Of a stretch of DNA of 64,000 nucleotides, positions 34,262-45,577 are shown in pieces. Each line of letters begins with the position of its first letter. Position 1 is the first letter of the stretch. The position numbers and the translations under genes were made by a program. Origin of the DNA: Mallotus nudiflorus (lineage: Eukaryota; Streptophyta; Magnoliopsida; Malpighiales; Euphorbiaceae); the NCBI GenBank assembly GCA_947683625.1, contig CANTUR010000044.1:1054001-1118000 (forward strand), written 5' to 3'. The notes under the pieces are model-generated. The model did not search any database. It was not told where the DNA came from and saw only the letters and a program-made list of their open reading frames with translations.

Positions 34262-35678
34262 CTAGTCCTGCGTACGAGCTTGCTGAGTATTTAGCACTGG
34301 TAACTTCTGCATAACCTTTTGATCCAACACTGCGTACTGCTTCTTTATTTCAATCCACGCCTTCTCAGCATATGTATCCACTTCGTCTTCGTTCTTCTCA
34401 TACAGCATTGGCATTGTTAGCAGCAGCAGAAACACTGCATAGACCATGCCACGGTGTCATTTTATCTCGTCGACTTGCAAATCAGCACAATAACACTTGG
34501 AATAGTTTACAAAAGAGCTATTTTAATTTGAAAATGCAGTGCATATAGATAAAAATATATATATATAAAAAATGTGTATTTATTTGGTGGGAAGCTGGGT
34601 TTGAATTTCAAGCCTGAGTGAAGCAAAATTTTTGTTTATAATCTCTCGACTTAGGTTTGAACAAAGGCCTTAAATTTGCTAGATTTTGCTACAGATATGT
34701 CATTCAATAATTCAAGTATAGGAAATATGATGTGGGCTAAATTCATGGCGATTTAATGCAAACCATACGAATCCATCGAATTGAGCATATTCAAGTCATT
34801 TGGGGTAAAAAAGAAAAAAACTGACCTAAGTAAAACAGGGTTAAAAAGCTGAACCAACTTCCCACAACAGAGATAAGCCACAACACAGCAATCACCTGAA
34901 AATGAAATGAAATCGAAATCCCATGTAAAAATTGGAAACACTTGATGAATTCTTGGATGGAATGAAAAAAAATATTGTCATTACCGATAGAAATTTCTTT
35001 AGATCCTTCCCAGACGCAACATCTCGAAAAGTTGTAAATGCCCTGTTAAGTTCAGCTCTCAGCCAAAGAAGAAGATTCACAAGCAAGTCTTCTGGCACAG
35101 TAATCCTGGGAAAATGCGGAGGAGACCTGAAACATAAACAAGAAAACAAAGCTTTAGATAACATCACTCCGAGAAAAGAAGCAGATGCAGAAGCAGAAAC
35201 ATTATTACTTACATATTGAGAAAGGAGGCTAAATTGGACCAGAGGAAGAGAATTGAAAAAGATAAAATGAGAGAGTGACAAAAAAATGTAAGCAAAGTGT
35301 AACCAGCACATTCGAAGAGAAGCCATATGACTGTGGCTGCGGCAAATATGCAAGCCGACGCTTGCTTGTTTCGCCACAGTATAATGTCAGCAGCTGAAAC
35401 ATATGAAACAAACAATCAGATAACAGTCACAACAACTATAAGAAAACCAAGAAACAACCCATATAGCAATTTCTACATTTTCCACCGCCAAGAACCAAGT
35501 GGAGAGGCTTCTGGCGACCAAAGAGACGATTCCTGCGAGCAGAATGCAAGACAGAATAGTTATCAGCCTCTGAATCAGAGGAGGATGATGATTTTGAGTG
35601 CTTATCAATTTCAGTATCACGATCCTTAATTTCTTTAACCAATTCAGGATTAAAACCATCAACTGATCCCTCTTCCAT
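34262..35678 (-). CDS. Reticulon-like protein (RTNLB family), ER membrane shaping
   Basis: Five exons on the minus strand: 35678-35477, 35393-35213, 35126-34985, 34895-34826 and 34434-34262, together 768 bases, 255 residues plus stop. All introns fit GT-AG (for example GGAAAAT|GTAGAA, CTCAATAT|GTAAGT, CTATCG|GTAATG, CTTAG|GTCAGT). The N-terminus is short, acidic and serine-rich (SSSSSDSE). The reticulon homology domain begins RLFGRQKPLHLVLGGGK, then ADIILWRNK, a first long hydrophobic hairpin (about residues 78-120), VPEDLLVNL and DVASGKDLKKF in the loop, a second hydrophobic hairpin (about 174-206), and MPMLYEKNEDEVDTYAEKA. Reticulons wedge into ER tubules and plasmodesmal desmotubules to curve membranes. 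The C-terminal tail is short and lacks a clear dilysine retrieval signal. No damage was seen. Confidence 0.9.
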
Positions 35679-36157
35679 CTTTCCTTCCTGTTGCTGCCAA
35701 GTTTTCTATTAATAAATGACAGATTGCTTTCTTTCTTTCTTTCTTTTGTTTTTGTTTTGCCATGTGAAACTGAAATGTTCAAACTGCTAAAACGAAAGGA
35801 GCGCTAAATCATCCCACCATATTCGTAAAGACTTGGACTAAATAATTTTTTTATTCTTTATTTTCAAACCTATTATTTGCATTTCCTCAACTTCTTTTAG
35901 CATGTCCTTATCCATATGTATATATATATATTTATATATACATATATACTAAAATTTTATTAATTTGAAAAAATTAGATATTAAATTATTATAAAATTAT
36001 TTGTAATTATAACATTAATTTTAGAGCAAATTACATTTATCTCTCTAAAATTTGACATAAATTAAACTCTCATTTCTCTTGTTTAAAAATCAAACACTCC
36101 TCAATTTTAATTTCATTAAATGACCTTCCGTTAACTTTTTCGTTAGATTTTTTATAT
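35679..36157. other. Upstream region of the reticulon gene, up to the Tat insertion
   Basis: Includes (TTTC)n at 35730-35746, which would be GA-rich leader for the minus-strand gene, and an AT-rich stretch with TA runs at 35916-35947. The Tat element begins only 480 bp upstream of the reticulon start codon. Confidence 0.5.
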
Positions 36158-36162
36158 CTAAA
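36158..36162. repeat. Target-site duplication CTAAA, left copy
   Basis: CTAAA immediately precedes the TGTAGG end of the Tat element and is matched exactly by CTAAA at 56426-56430. Confidence 0.9.
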
Positions 36163-38146
36163 TGTAGGCGGTGTGGTTTAGCGCACGTCAAAGTGTTTGG
36201 CGACCACGGCACTGTGTGGGCTCGAGGCCCAATAGGAAATGCGATATAGGTCATGGACCTATTCAGAGATGGAATCGCCATCCGGATAAAAGTCGGGACA
36301 CACTTTATAGCAACTGGATCCCACGGAAGTTCCCAAAAGCCGTCATCAGAGATTGGGTTCGAAAATTGGGTATGAGCGTTTGAATGCTCACCCAACCTTA
36401 CGATTGGCCTCCATTTTTGTTTTGCATTTTATTACCGTTTAATTATTTAATTATTTCCTCATTTACCACAAGTAATGAAATTGTCTTCGGATAATTGTCA
36501 GACTTTATAATTAAGTCCGAGTTTGCACATTAGTCTAATTTCATGCCTTTATGTCCCAACATTCAAAAAAACACAGTAAATAAAATAAATAATAATTTAT
36601 AACCATACATTCAAAATTAAATAGGGGGAAAGGATTAAGGATTACAACGTTTTTTAACCAAATAAATGAAATAATATACAGAAAATAAACTAAACATGTA
36701 CCGAAAATAAACTATTAAAATAACATAAAGATGGCAATATACAAAGGATAAATAGCAAAAGTGATTGCTTGATGACAGAAATTATCAAGTAATTCCTGCA
36801 AATAACACACGGTTGGTCCTTCTTCTCACAAAAAAATGAAGTCACATATAACGATATTTACAAAGAGATCCTACAAAGAGGTTGTCATATTATAAGTTAA
36901 AGAAAATATCAAACAATCAAGACAATCACCACCATGCAATCATACAGACATGTTTAAGGTTAAAAAGGGACATGTTAAAGCAGACATCACAGCAAATGAA
37001 CAACGAAACAAAAAAGGAAACAAGTTAACCCTACCAATGAGGTGGTCGCCTCATTGGTGAGGCGATCGCCTCATTGGGATGAGGCGATCACCTCATTGAT
37101 GAGGAGATCGCCTCATCAACAGGGCTCTTATAGGCCCGAGACAAAATAGGTAACACACACACATAAAAGATAGGCTCCCTGAGAGCCTATCAATGGGGAC
37201 CACCAGGCTGGCTCTGACTCCCAAGGCGTGCATACTTCTACTCTAAGTAATCAAAACATGCATATACACACCCTACACTCATCATATTGCGACTACATGC
37301 AAAAATATTCAAAGATCCATCAATAAAATGAGATATCAGACATGACACACTAAAGGTAAACCTAAAATGTACTAATAGCTCAGTTGCACATAAGCAAGAA
37401 TACACAAAATGATGAGCATATCAAGTTTAAGTGCAGGTTTTATACCAAAATGAGAGGCCCTTAGAGCTGGTTTGGTTGAGATCCTTGCTAGGATGTAGTA
37501 TCTCTTCTTGACACAAGTTTCTTCCCTCTTCTCTTGTGGGAAAGTGGACCTCCTCTTATTCAACCTTCCTCCCCTTCTTCAGGACGTTTTTTTTTTCTTC
37601 CTTCTCTTTTTTTTCTCCCTTTTTTTTCGAGCTGCTTCCCCTCCTTCCTTTTCTCTCTCTTTTTTCTCTTTTATTCCTTAGCTTTCCTATGCCCCTAAGC
37701 CTCCTAGCCCATTATGAGCTCTCATCGCCTTTTTTCCTTTCCCAAAAGTCTTTTCCTTACGCAAGAAGAAAGTCTGAAGAGTGGGGCCCACACCACTTGA
37801 TTGTCATGATTGCAGCTGCATTAAATGCAGCTGCAAGTGGGCTGCCAGAGGGGTGGCACCTCATCGGTGAGGCGATCGCCTCTGTGATGAGGTGATCGCC
37901 TCATTACACTGAGGCGGTGCCCCTTTGGCCCAGGCCTACGCTGGGCCGAGCGGGCTTGAGCCAAACTTGGGTAGTTGGGCTTGATTTTGAGGCTTTAGAT
38001 TTTTAAGTCCACTTTCCACTTAGAGATTCAGGCTTCATCGTCATATCCAAGTTCACATTCTCATCATTAGGCTTGACAACGGGCCGGTCAAACTGAGCAA
38101 CCTTAATTCGTCCCCTAACACGGGCCGATCGAATTAGGTGTCTACA
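36163..38146 (-). mobile_element. 3' LTR of the Tat element (1984 bp)
   Basis: Begins TGTAGGCGGTG and ends GTGTCTACA on the plus strand. It contains two clusters of GAGGCGATCGCCTC-type palindromes (37040-37112 and 37857-37915). TTATAGG at 37125 reads CCTATAAGAG on the minus strand and could be the core promoter. Relative to the other LTR it lacks an approximately 80-bp palindrome block (next to 37195). The ORF at 37536-37895 is a C/T-rich shadow. Confidence 0.92.
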
Positions 38147-38165
38147 GTTTATCCCCTGATTTTTT
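38147..38165 (-). other. Polypurine tract of the Tat element
   Basis: On the minus strand AAAAAATCAGGGGATAAAC abuts the TGTAGACACC start of the 3' LTR, the expected place for plus-strand priming. Confidence 0.75.
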
Positions 38166-38623
38166 GAAAAATCAAATGCATACAATGACCATTTTTCAAA
38201 AAATCACATGCACAACAACAATTGAATAATAAAACAATAAAGTAAGAAATGTACCTAACTCTCGGGTCTCACCCGAGAGATGAATTCTTTAATTCTGAAA
38301 TGTGATCATGATGCTCGGGTTTTCCTGGCCCAATCAACCACTTATTAATATTTGATAGAGATATTTAAAAATTGCTAACCTCAGGTTTTCCTGGCCCTGC
38401 CCTTACAACATTTGAATTCGATTCTCAGGTTTTCTTGGCCCGGTCTTCACAACACTGAAACTTGATTCTCGGGTTTTCCTGACCTGATCTTCACTGGGGA
38501 TGTGGTTTTCAGATTTTCCTGGTCTGATTATCACTCCTCTAGGGATATAGACTTCTAGGTTGTCCTGGCCCAGTTGTCCTTTGCTTCCAACTTTGGGGAT
38601 ACTACCCGAACAGTCATGTTGAT
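38166..38623. other. Non-coding spacer with degenerate repeats
   Basis: The phrase CTCGGGTTTTCCTGGCCC recurs in variants near 38313, 38381, 38423, 38468 and 38507, about every 45-68 bp. It forms a looser array just before the 37-bp repeat. Confidence 0.55.
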
Positions 38624-39005
38624 CCTCTGAGCTTCAGGGATTCAAAGCCGAACAGCCCTATCTTTGAGCTTCGGGGATTTGAACCCGAATAGCCCTGTCT
38701 TTGAGCTTCAGGGATTCAAACCCGAATAGCCCTATCTTTGAGCTTTGGGGATTTAAACCTGAAGAGCCCTGTCTTTGAGCTTCAGGGATTCAAACCCGAA
38801 CAGCCCTGTCTTTGAGCTTCAGGGATTCAAACCCGAACAGCCCTGTCTTTGAGCTTCGAGGATTCAAACCCGAATAACCCTGTCTTTGAGCTTCGGGGAT
38901 TCAAACCTGAACAGCCCTATCTTTAAGCTTCGGGGATTCAAACCCGAACAACCCTGTCTTTGAGCTTCGGGGATTCAAACCCGAACAGCCCTGTCTTTGA
39001 GCTTC
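38624..39005. repeat. 37-bp tandem repeat, ten units
   Basis: Unit starts (TCTTTGAGC or a variant) fall at 38624, 38661, 38698 and every 37 bases to 38994. Each unit contains the inverted pair TTCGGGGATTCAAACCCGAA or a close variant. The central GATTCAAACCC and its complement resemble the T-loop/B-box of tRNA genes. Some units have GGGATTTGAACCC, whose complement GGTTCAAATCC fits the B-box consensus exactly. No tRNA can be folded from it. The array lies about 170 bp upstream of the TATA box of the antisense gene. Confidence 0.92.
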
Positions 39006-39174
39006 GACCTCTTAAAGATCCTTTCTCTTAATTCCACCTCCCTAGTATACAGTACTAACTTCCACCCATCATTCTCATCACCGTCATTCATTCATCATCA
39101 TTCTTTTTTGTTCATTTTTTTTAGCCATTCTTTTTCGTTCATTTTTTTAGGGGAAACCCTATGCTCCTGCTTGC

Positions 39175-39182
39175 TATAAAAA
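39175..39182 (+). promoter_or_regulatory. TATA box of the antisense plant mobile domain gene
   Basis: TATAAAAA is followed by a CT-rich leader and the first start codon at 39287, about 105 bp downstream. It is on the strand opposite to gag-pol. Confidence 0.55.
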
Positions 39183-39586
39183 CACTTTTTTCCTTTTGTC
39201 TTTTCTCCCTTCCATTCTATTTTTTTTCTTTTCCTCTTTTTCTTATACTTCTTATACTCTCTGCATCTCTCCCCACTTTTCAGTCGATGGAGAATGACAT
39301 AACACCCCTTGTACCTCAATGGGATCATATCCCGCCTCTCATTAGCGCTTCTAGGAGTCTGGATTGACCCGTGGAGACTTGATTCCACTTCTAGCAGACC
39401 TAAGGTCTCACATCTGCTCTTCTGCATCCGGAGAGGTTAGTACCCTAAAATTTCCTACAAAATTACATCGGGTTAGGGATTAATCTTGCATAATTATCAT
39501 TCTAGGACATTTATTTAATCAAACAAACCATATAATTTGTGCTTTATTGCATTAAAAATTGACACTGCCCCCATCTGTGTTGTATA

Positions 39587-39703
39587 GAGGCGATCGCCTC
39601 TTCGATGAGGCGATCTCCTCTGTGATGAGGCGATCGCCTCTTCGATGAGGCGATCTCCTCTGTGATGAGGCAATCGCCTTTAAGGTGAGGCGATCGCTTC
39701 ATC
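39587..39703. repeat. GAGGCGATCGCCTC palindrome cluster in intron 1 of the PMD gene
   Basis: Six tandem units of about 20-21 bp alternate GAGGCGATCGCCTC, GAGGCGATCTCCTC and GAGGCAATCGCCTT with TTCGAT or TGTGAT linkers. The cluster is the same motif family as in the LTRs and at 45354. Confidence 0.9.
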
Positions 39704-39833
39704 AACAGAGAGAAACTTCACCATTTACATGTACATTCATTCTATAATTCTCCTTGAGACTGCAAAATGCATAAATTTTACTTCCCTATCTTTTTATTGC
39801 AGCATGATGCTCAGACATTCAAGGGTGTTGGGA

Positions 39834-42800
39834 ATTTCTGTAATATCCCGTGTTTTTAAAATATTTTTACACTGTACCAGGATATGCAGTGTTAATAAAT
39901 TTTGAATATATATATGATATTTTTACGAGTTGATATGTATTTAAAACCTATTTTAATTACTGTGTATTATTTTCAGTGTTTTATGTAAAATTTTCCCGGG
40001 ACTTGCATTTTCGGGGAAATTTTCACGTAAACAATGTATTATTAATTATTTTAAATGTATTTTCGGACTTGCATGAACTCATACGTATTTTTAAAATACT
40101 AAATAAAGACTATGTGTGTGAATATTTATTTAATTAGGGTTTAATATATATTACCCTAATATTTTATTATTTATTTATTAATTTATTGTTATTTAATTAT
40201 TTTATTTATTATTAAATTATTAAAATTATTTTATTATTATTTAATTATTTTATTTTATTTTTCTTTTTCTTTTTCTTTTTCTTTTTCTTTTTTTTTCTTT
40301 TCTTTCTTTCTTTTTCTTTTTTCTTCTTCTTCTTCTTCTTCTTTCCTTCTCTCCCGCGCCCGACCACCACCCACCTCACCCCTCACCGCTGCAACTCCGG
40401 TCACCTACCGTCGGTGTGCCTCCTGGCTTGCCACCACCGTTCCCAGCCATCCCCCGCCGCCAGCAGCTCCCTTCCCCGGCGTCGGCAGCTCCATTTTCCA
40501 TATTTGGCCGAAAATTGTCCCTTTGCCGTTTCTCCCATTTTCGGCCACCGTTTTCGACACCGCCAGTTTCTTTCTTCTCCTTGAGCTCCGATGAGTGTGA
40601 TTCTAGCTTTGGTTTGAGCTAAAATGGTTTAGATTTGCTTAGGTTTCGAATTTTCAATTTCGGTCACATTAGGGTTTTTTATTTTTTTGAGCTTCGAATT
40701 GGATGATTAATGAAAACTCCCTTCACAAATTTTGTTCCTAGTAGCTCAATCTACATGTATGAATTCTTTTATAATTTTTGGAGATTTTTTGGATTTTTGG
40801 GTATTTTTGAATATTTTAATATTATTTTCTAATTTTCGGAAATTAATTATTTAAATTATGAAATTGGAGTTTATGGTTAAATTAGGTGTTGAAATGAATT
40901 ATAGGAATTTATTTGGAATTTTTATGAATTTCTAAGTATTTATTTTGAATTATTGAAGTTTATGTAATTTGGAAAATTAGGGTTAATTGTGTTTTAAATT
41001 GAAATTAATTGGATAATTGGGTTTAATTATTGATATTATTGATAAATATATTGAGAAAATTAATTTTGGATAATTGTATAATTTTTGGTGAATTTTTGAA
41101 TGAATTTTAGTATATTTATATATATAAGGGCATTTTGGTAATTTTACCCTAAATTGTCTAAAAATGTAATTTAATTGGTTTTAATAGTTATTTAAGGTAT
41201 AAAAATGATTTCTATAAATTATTTAGTATTTTTAACTAATTAAAACTATTTTTCGTGAATTGTTTTCAATTATATATATAATATACGATTTTTCTAATAA
41301 AATGAGTTTTTATCGATTTTTACAGTGTTTTAAGGTTAATTATGTAATTTCTACTTATAAAATGTATTTCTAGGTTATAAGGATATTTTTGGTATATCTG
41401 GAATTATTCTGTGTTTGTGGACCCCGGTCGGTGGACTGTAGTTTGGAGTCCGACCGTGGGATTTTGATTGTGCCTTGTGTAGTTTTTCGAAGTGTATTTC
41501 CTTGCAGGGTCGGCTCTACTCTTTTGAGTAGAGAGATGTCCGTTTTACAGGGGAGGTTCTGTCGGATTTTCGATAGGATTCTCGTAAAACGTGATGTCCA
41601 GTCGAACTCTAATTTTTGATTCTGTGTTAAATACTCTAGATCGAATTCTAGGATTTCTGTTAGGTTTATTCTGATGTCGATTATTTATTGCTTGTTTAGT
41701 TGCACCGAGACCGAGGGCTAGTGGACCAGGCCCGTCGGACCTGTCTCGAGGAGCGCACTAATTTGTGAGTTACTATACTATATATATATGCTTAGGATGC
41801 ATGATTTAGAAATGCATGTTTTATGTTGATTGAATATGCATAAATAATTTGATTATTTCTTAAGTTTATATTAAGTATATTTTCGGTTTATTTTTGGTAT
41901 ATATTAAATTGTATGCATGTTTTGTAAATAAAATATATTTTAAATGTTTTTAAATATATTTCTAGCTTAATTTATAATTCGATTGAATTCATTTGACGTA
42001 TATATACTCAAAATATACCTGGTTTACTTTTGGTATATTTTCGGTATATATATATGGTTTATATTGTTATTTTATTTAATTTCATGCATCATTTATTATG
42101 AATGGATGTTTTATATTTATTAATGAAGGATATCAATAGAACGTGCTACCTAGTGGGCAGCGCTAGGACCGAGTACGTACCGGTATGCCTATAGCTTTAG
42201 GCTATGTTACTAACTATTTATGGATATTGGTTTGATATGATTATTTGATATGTGAGATGTGGTTTGGGTGTGATTGCTGGAGCTCGGTTGACTAAGTGTC
42301 TCGGGGCCAATCACACTGGCAATCAGACTGCTGGAGCTCGGTTGACTTAGTATCTCGGGGCCAGTCTACTGTCTAAATGGATTAAGTGGATATATTTGGA
42401 ATAAGTGAGCCTGTGTGGCTAGAGTGTTGTCTAACACTAATTCTGAGGTTGCGATATCTTAGGGTTCTATTTGATCCTTCGTAAACTGTGATTTTCAATA
42501 GAAATATATAAAATGATTTTACTGCATCTGTGTGTATTTGCCTGTATATATACATATTAGATATTTACTGTGACTGTATGCATTTTCATTTAGTATGCAT
42601 GTATATATATTATAGTAATTCACTCAGTGAGGTCTGACTCCCCTCCGTTGACTATTTTTCAGGAGAGTCAACATCTTCAGACCTCAATAGCAGGTCGATA
42701 CGCCATATTTCTTCCGCCCCGGCTTCTTTGTGTAAACTATTTACTTGAGTCTTATTTTTATAATCTAGACACTGCAGTCGTTGTGAATTAAAATGTGGGA

Positions 42801-43075
42801 TTTCATGTATTTTATTTAAAGAGATGTATTATATTGTAACTGGATTTGTACTAAAAGATTTTATATATATGTGAAGAGATGAGATTTGATTTAAATCCAG
42901 TGATGAGAATGTTATTATTATATGTATGATTTTTATTTCCGCTGCATTATTTAATATTGTTATTATTACTATTGCATGTTTATTTTATTTTTAGGCTTGC
43001 TACGGGTTCTGGATTCGAAAGAATTCCCATTCCCTAGCGCCGGTCAGGGCCCCTGTTTTGGGTCGTGACAATTTC
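39834..43075. repeat. Target-site duplication ATTTC around the nested solo LTR
   Basis: ATTTC at 39834-39838 and ATTTC at 43071-43075 directly flank the TG...CA ends. Removing the insertion and one copy rejoins exon 2 of the PMD gene in frame. Confidence 0.92.
39839..43070 (+). mobile_element. Solo LTR, family B (3232 bp), nested in the Tat cargo gene
   Basis: Begins TGTAATATCCCGTG and ends GGGTCGTGACA. Landmarks in order: AT-rich region, a CT-rich run at 40256-40350, a GC-rich stretch at 40350-40600, the GTCCGTTTTACAG segment near 41538, a repeated GCTGGAGCTCGGTTGACT block (42278 and 42331), CACTCAGTGAGGTCTGACTCC near 42621 and GGCTTGCTACGGGTTCTGG near 42996. The same landmarks occur inverted in the copy at 15983-18735. 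No internal coding region remains, so unequal recombination between two LTRs is inferred. The 68-aa Pro/Ser-rich ORF at 40416 is not conserved in the other copy. Confidence 0.9.
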
Positions 43076-45118
43076 CATGGAGCCTGGGTCTTTTTCAGTG
43101 ATTTGACTGACGAGCAAAGGGATCGGATTCAGGAGACGGGGTTCAAGGACTTCGTACTCTCACTTTCATCCGAGAAAGGGCACACGGACTACCAACCATT
43201 GCATGCCCTGATGGAGAGGTGGTTTGATATGACCCATACCTTCCACCTCCCATTCAGCGAGCTTACTCTAGACCTGGTATCATTTGCTGCCATCACGGGG
43301 ATTGCCTGCGCCGGGGATCCTGTTCCTTTCGATGTGAGTCTACATTAGCTGTCTCCAGATAAGGCTGCATATATTGAGCGGCTTTTGAGGATGACTCCTG
43401 ACATGAAGGGGACTCATACCCTTAAGTTGGACTCGATCAGGAGCTTCTACACTCGAGACTGAGCCGGAGCGATGACCTCTCCCCTTAAGATTGACCAGGT
43501 GGTAAGGGCCTTTTTGCTCTACCTGCTCGGTACCACTCTCTTTGCTGACACCGCCAGCTCTATTGATATGATGTTCCTACCAACCCTTCAGGATCTTGAC
43601 CAGATTCCTACATTCGATTGGGGTATTTGTGCCCTGGTGTACTTGTATCGGAGTATGGACAAGGTGGTCCGAAGAGCTAGGAGGTTTTGCGGCTTTTGGC
43701 ATGCTGTTATGGTATGTCATGATCCCCTTCTTTTTTTCTTTTGCTCTGACCCCCATTACTTACATCAATTTTCTCAACTTCTCCTATTTTATTTTCAGGT
43801 TTGGGCTCTAGAGCTAGAGTTGCTTGTGGGCGTTACCCGGGTGGGAGACCATTTCCTGGCCCTTGGCAGGTAGGGCACTAGCTGCATCGTGAAAAGGCAT
43901 CTGGCATGAGTTCACATCCACAGGCAGCACCTGAACTCGCTGACACAGGATGCGGTACCTACAAAGCACAAACCTACTCATCAGTGAATTATTCACATTC
44001 AATTTATTTACATATTGACATCTCTCTTTTCCTGCAGATCCGAAATGATTTGTGGGGGTCCAAGGACACTTGGACCATCGAGATGACTCACTCCAGGCCT
44101 TTAGCCTAGAAGAGGGTACTCCTTTATGGCCTAAGGTATCGAGCTTGGTACTTGGGAGAGTGGGTCCTAAATTGGAAGACAGGCGTTAGGGCTAGGCGGG
44201 TCCCCAGGTCCCCTCATGATAGTATGCTTTGGGCTCATGAGCTGGAGGGTGACGACCTCACTCAGGCTGTTGCGGGCTCACCAGCTGTGGACCACACAGT
44301 TCGCATGAAGAGCTGATATGCAGAGTTCATCCACACCCACCTTCTACTGACGGTCCCCTTCCAGGTCGCTTCTACTTCTCAGGTAAATCCTTGCAAGTCC
44401 CTATTTTCTTTGTAAATTCATTGGATTCTTAACATGTTCCTCCTGTTTTCATCTTCAGGCTGCACCTACTAGGCCCGTAGCCCCAGTTAGGTCCCGAGTG
44501 TGGGAGATAGAGCCCTTAAGGCATCAACTGGATCCGAGCAGGGAGGAGACTTCTGCTGCTGGTAAAGGAGCCATACCAACTGCTACCCCCGGTTCTGAGT
44601 TTGCCCCAGGCAGCTTCATCCACATCCTTGACCCTCTAGCTCGATGTTAGGTCCCCCCCGGAGAGTTATCATGCTAGTTCCTAGCCTTGGACAAGGACCT
44701 GACCCTTGTATGCACTCTTGTCGGTGCTACTCACGTATATTCTTTTCCCTGACCTGTTTTCACTATAACTCTCAAACCAACTGTTAGTTCTAATCTTTAT
44801 TTTGATAATGTAGATTCTACTGGAGCAAGGCCTGTATATGTACCGCATGATAGAGGCCCAGAGAGACTACATGTTGGAGGTCACCCAACAGTGGAGGGTA
44901 AGAATTTCATTATTTCCTACATGTATGCATGCTTGCATGGTTTACTAACTAGTGATTTGTCTGTACAGGATCGAGATGAGGCTAGCAGGGTGAGGATCGC
45001 TACTCTCGAGCATCAGATTGATGTATTCTAGATTGATGAGGACGACGAGGACGAAGATGGGAGCGGCAATGATGTCGGGGGAGAAGATGACCCTAAGGGT
45101 ACGGGATCAGATGCTTGA

Positions 45119-45353
45119 CATTCCTGTATTAAAAATTGTGTAGTCTCTGAGTAGCGAACACAGAATTTTATTATTGTTTTTTATTTTGAACAGAATGCTT
45201 GCAGAATTCAACATTTTCCTTAATTAAATTCATTTGTTTTTCTTTTCTCATTCCTTCATATGTGAGTTGATTTCGCTATTTGCATGTGTAACGTAACTGC
45301 TCCACCTGTTAGACTGTGCGATATGAAGAAACACAACCGGCCTGTGCTGCTGA
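45119..45353. other. Spacer between the two antisense genes
   Basis: Probably the 3' UTR of the PMD gene, with AATTAAATTC near 45224 and T-rich runs, followed by the upstream region of the next gene. Confidence 0.4.
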
Positions 45354-45466
45354 TGAGGTGATCACCTCATTAAACCCTAATAAAGAGGCGATCGCCTTAT
45401 GCTGCTGAGGCAGCACCTCATTGATGAGGTGATCGCCTTATCGATGAGGTAGCCACCTCAACAGCA
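45354..45466. repeat. GAGGCGATCGCCTC palindrome cluster at the promoter of the second antisense gene
   Basis: Units GAGGTGATCACCTC (45356), GAGGCGATCGCCTT (45386), GAGGCAGCACCTC (45408), GAGGTGATCGCCTT (45426) and GAGGTAGCCACCTC (45446) end about 20 bp before the TATA box at 45481. The sequence after the cluster (CAACAGCAGG) resembles that after the LTR cluster (CAACAGGGCTC). Confidence 0.85.
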
Positions 45467-45480
45467 GGCGGTCCAGCCCC

Positions 45481-45487
45481 TATAAAA
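45481..45487 (+). promoter_or_regulatory. TATA box of the antisense DUF7745-like gene
   Basis: TATAAAA in CCCCTATAAAACCCTC, followed by a CT-rich leader (CCTCCCCTTTCTGTTTCTCT) and the start codon at 45578. Confidence 0.6.
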
Positions 45488-45577
45488 CCCTCATTTCTGC
45501 ATTTGACCTAATTCTCGAATCCCTTTCATCCTCCCCTTTCTGTTTCTCTCTCTGAGTGTCTCTGAAAAGCCATAAAC

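Larger units (their letters stand above)
39287..45118 (+). pseudogene. Plant mobile domain (PMD, aminotransferase-like) gene carried antisense in the Tat element
   Basis: An intron-containing gene on the strand opposite to gag-pol. Exon 1 begins ATG at 39287 (MENDITPL) and ends at GAGAG|GTTAGT (39435). Exon 2 starts at 39803 after TTTATTGCAG, is cut at 39838 by a solo LTR, and resumes at 43076 through 43711 with LHALMERW, THTFHLPF and LDLVSFAAITGI, then VVRAFLLYLLGTTLFAD and ALVYLYRSMDKVVRRARR, the PMD signature. Introns follow at 43712-43798, about 43873-44038, 44381-44459, an unresolved one near 44650-44812, and about 44899-44969. Later parts include RAWYLGEWVLNWK, RDYMLEVTQQWR and an acidic tail (DEDDEDEDG) ending at 45116-45118. 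In-frame stops in exons 1-4 mark decay. PMD proteins in plants (MAIN/MAIL1) act in transcription and silencing; here the domain is element cargo. Confidence 0.8.

Noticed and set aside
35387..35782. 131-aa antisense ORF and plus-strand ORFs overlapping the reticulon gene
   Set aside because: Shadow frames of reticulon exons 1 and 2, supported by neither splice sites nor motifs.
38624..39005. 37-bp periodic array resembling a CRISPR array
   Set aside because: Units are contiguous with no unique spacers, in plant nuclear DNA inside a retrotransposon; it is an ordinary tandem repeat.
38624..39005. Possible tRNA genes because of B-box-like sequences
   Set aside because: No acceptor stem, anticodon arm or A box can be formed around any unit, and the 37-bp period is too short for a tRNA.
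40416..40622. GC-rich Pro-rich 68-aa ORF as a host gene exon
   Set aside because: It is inside the nested solo LTR, with exact target duplications around the whole LTR and no splice-linked partner.
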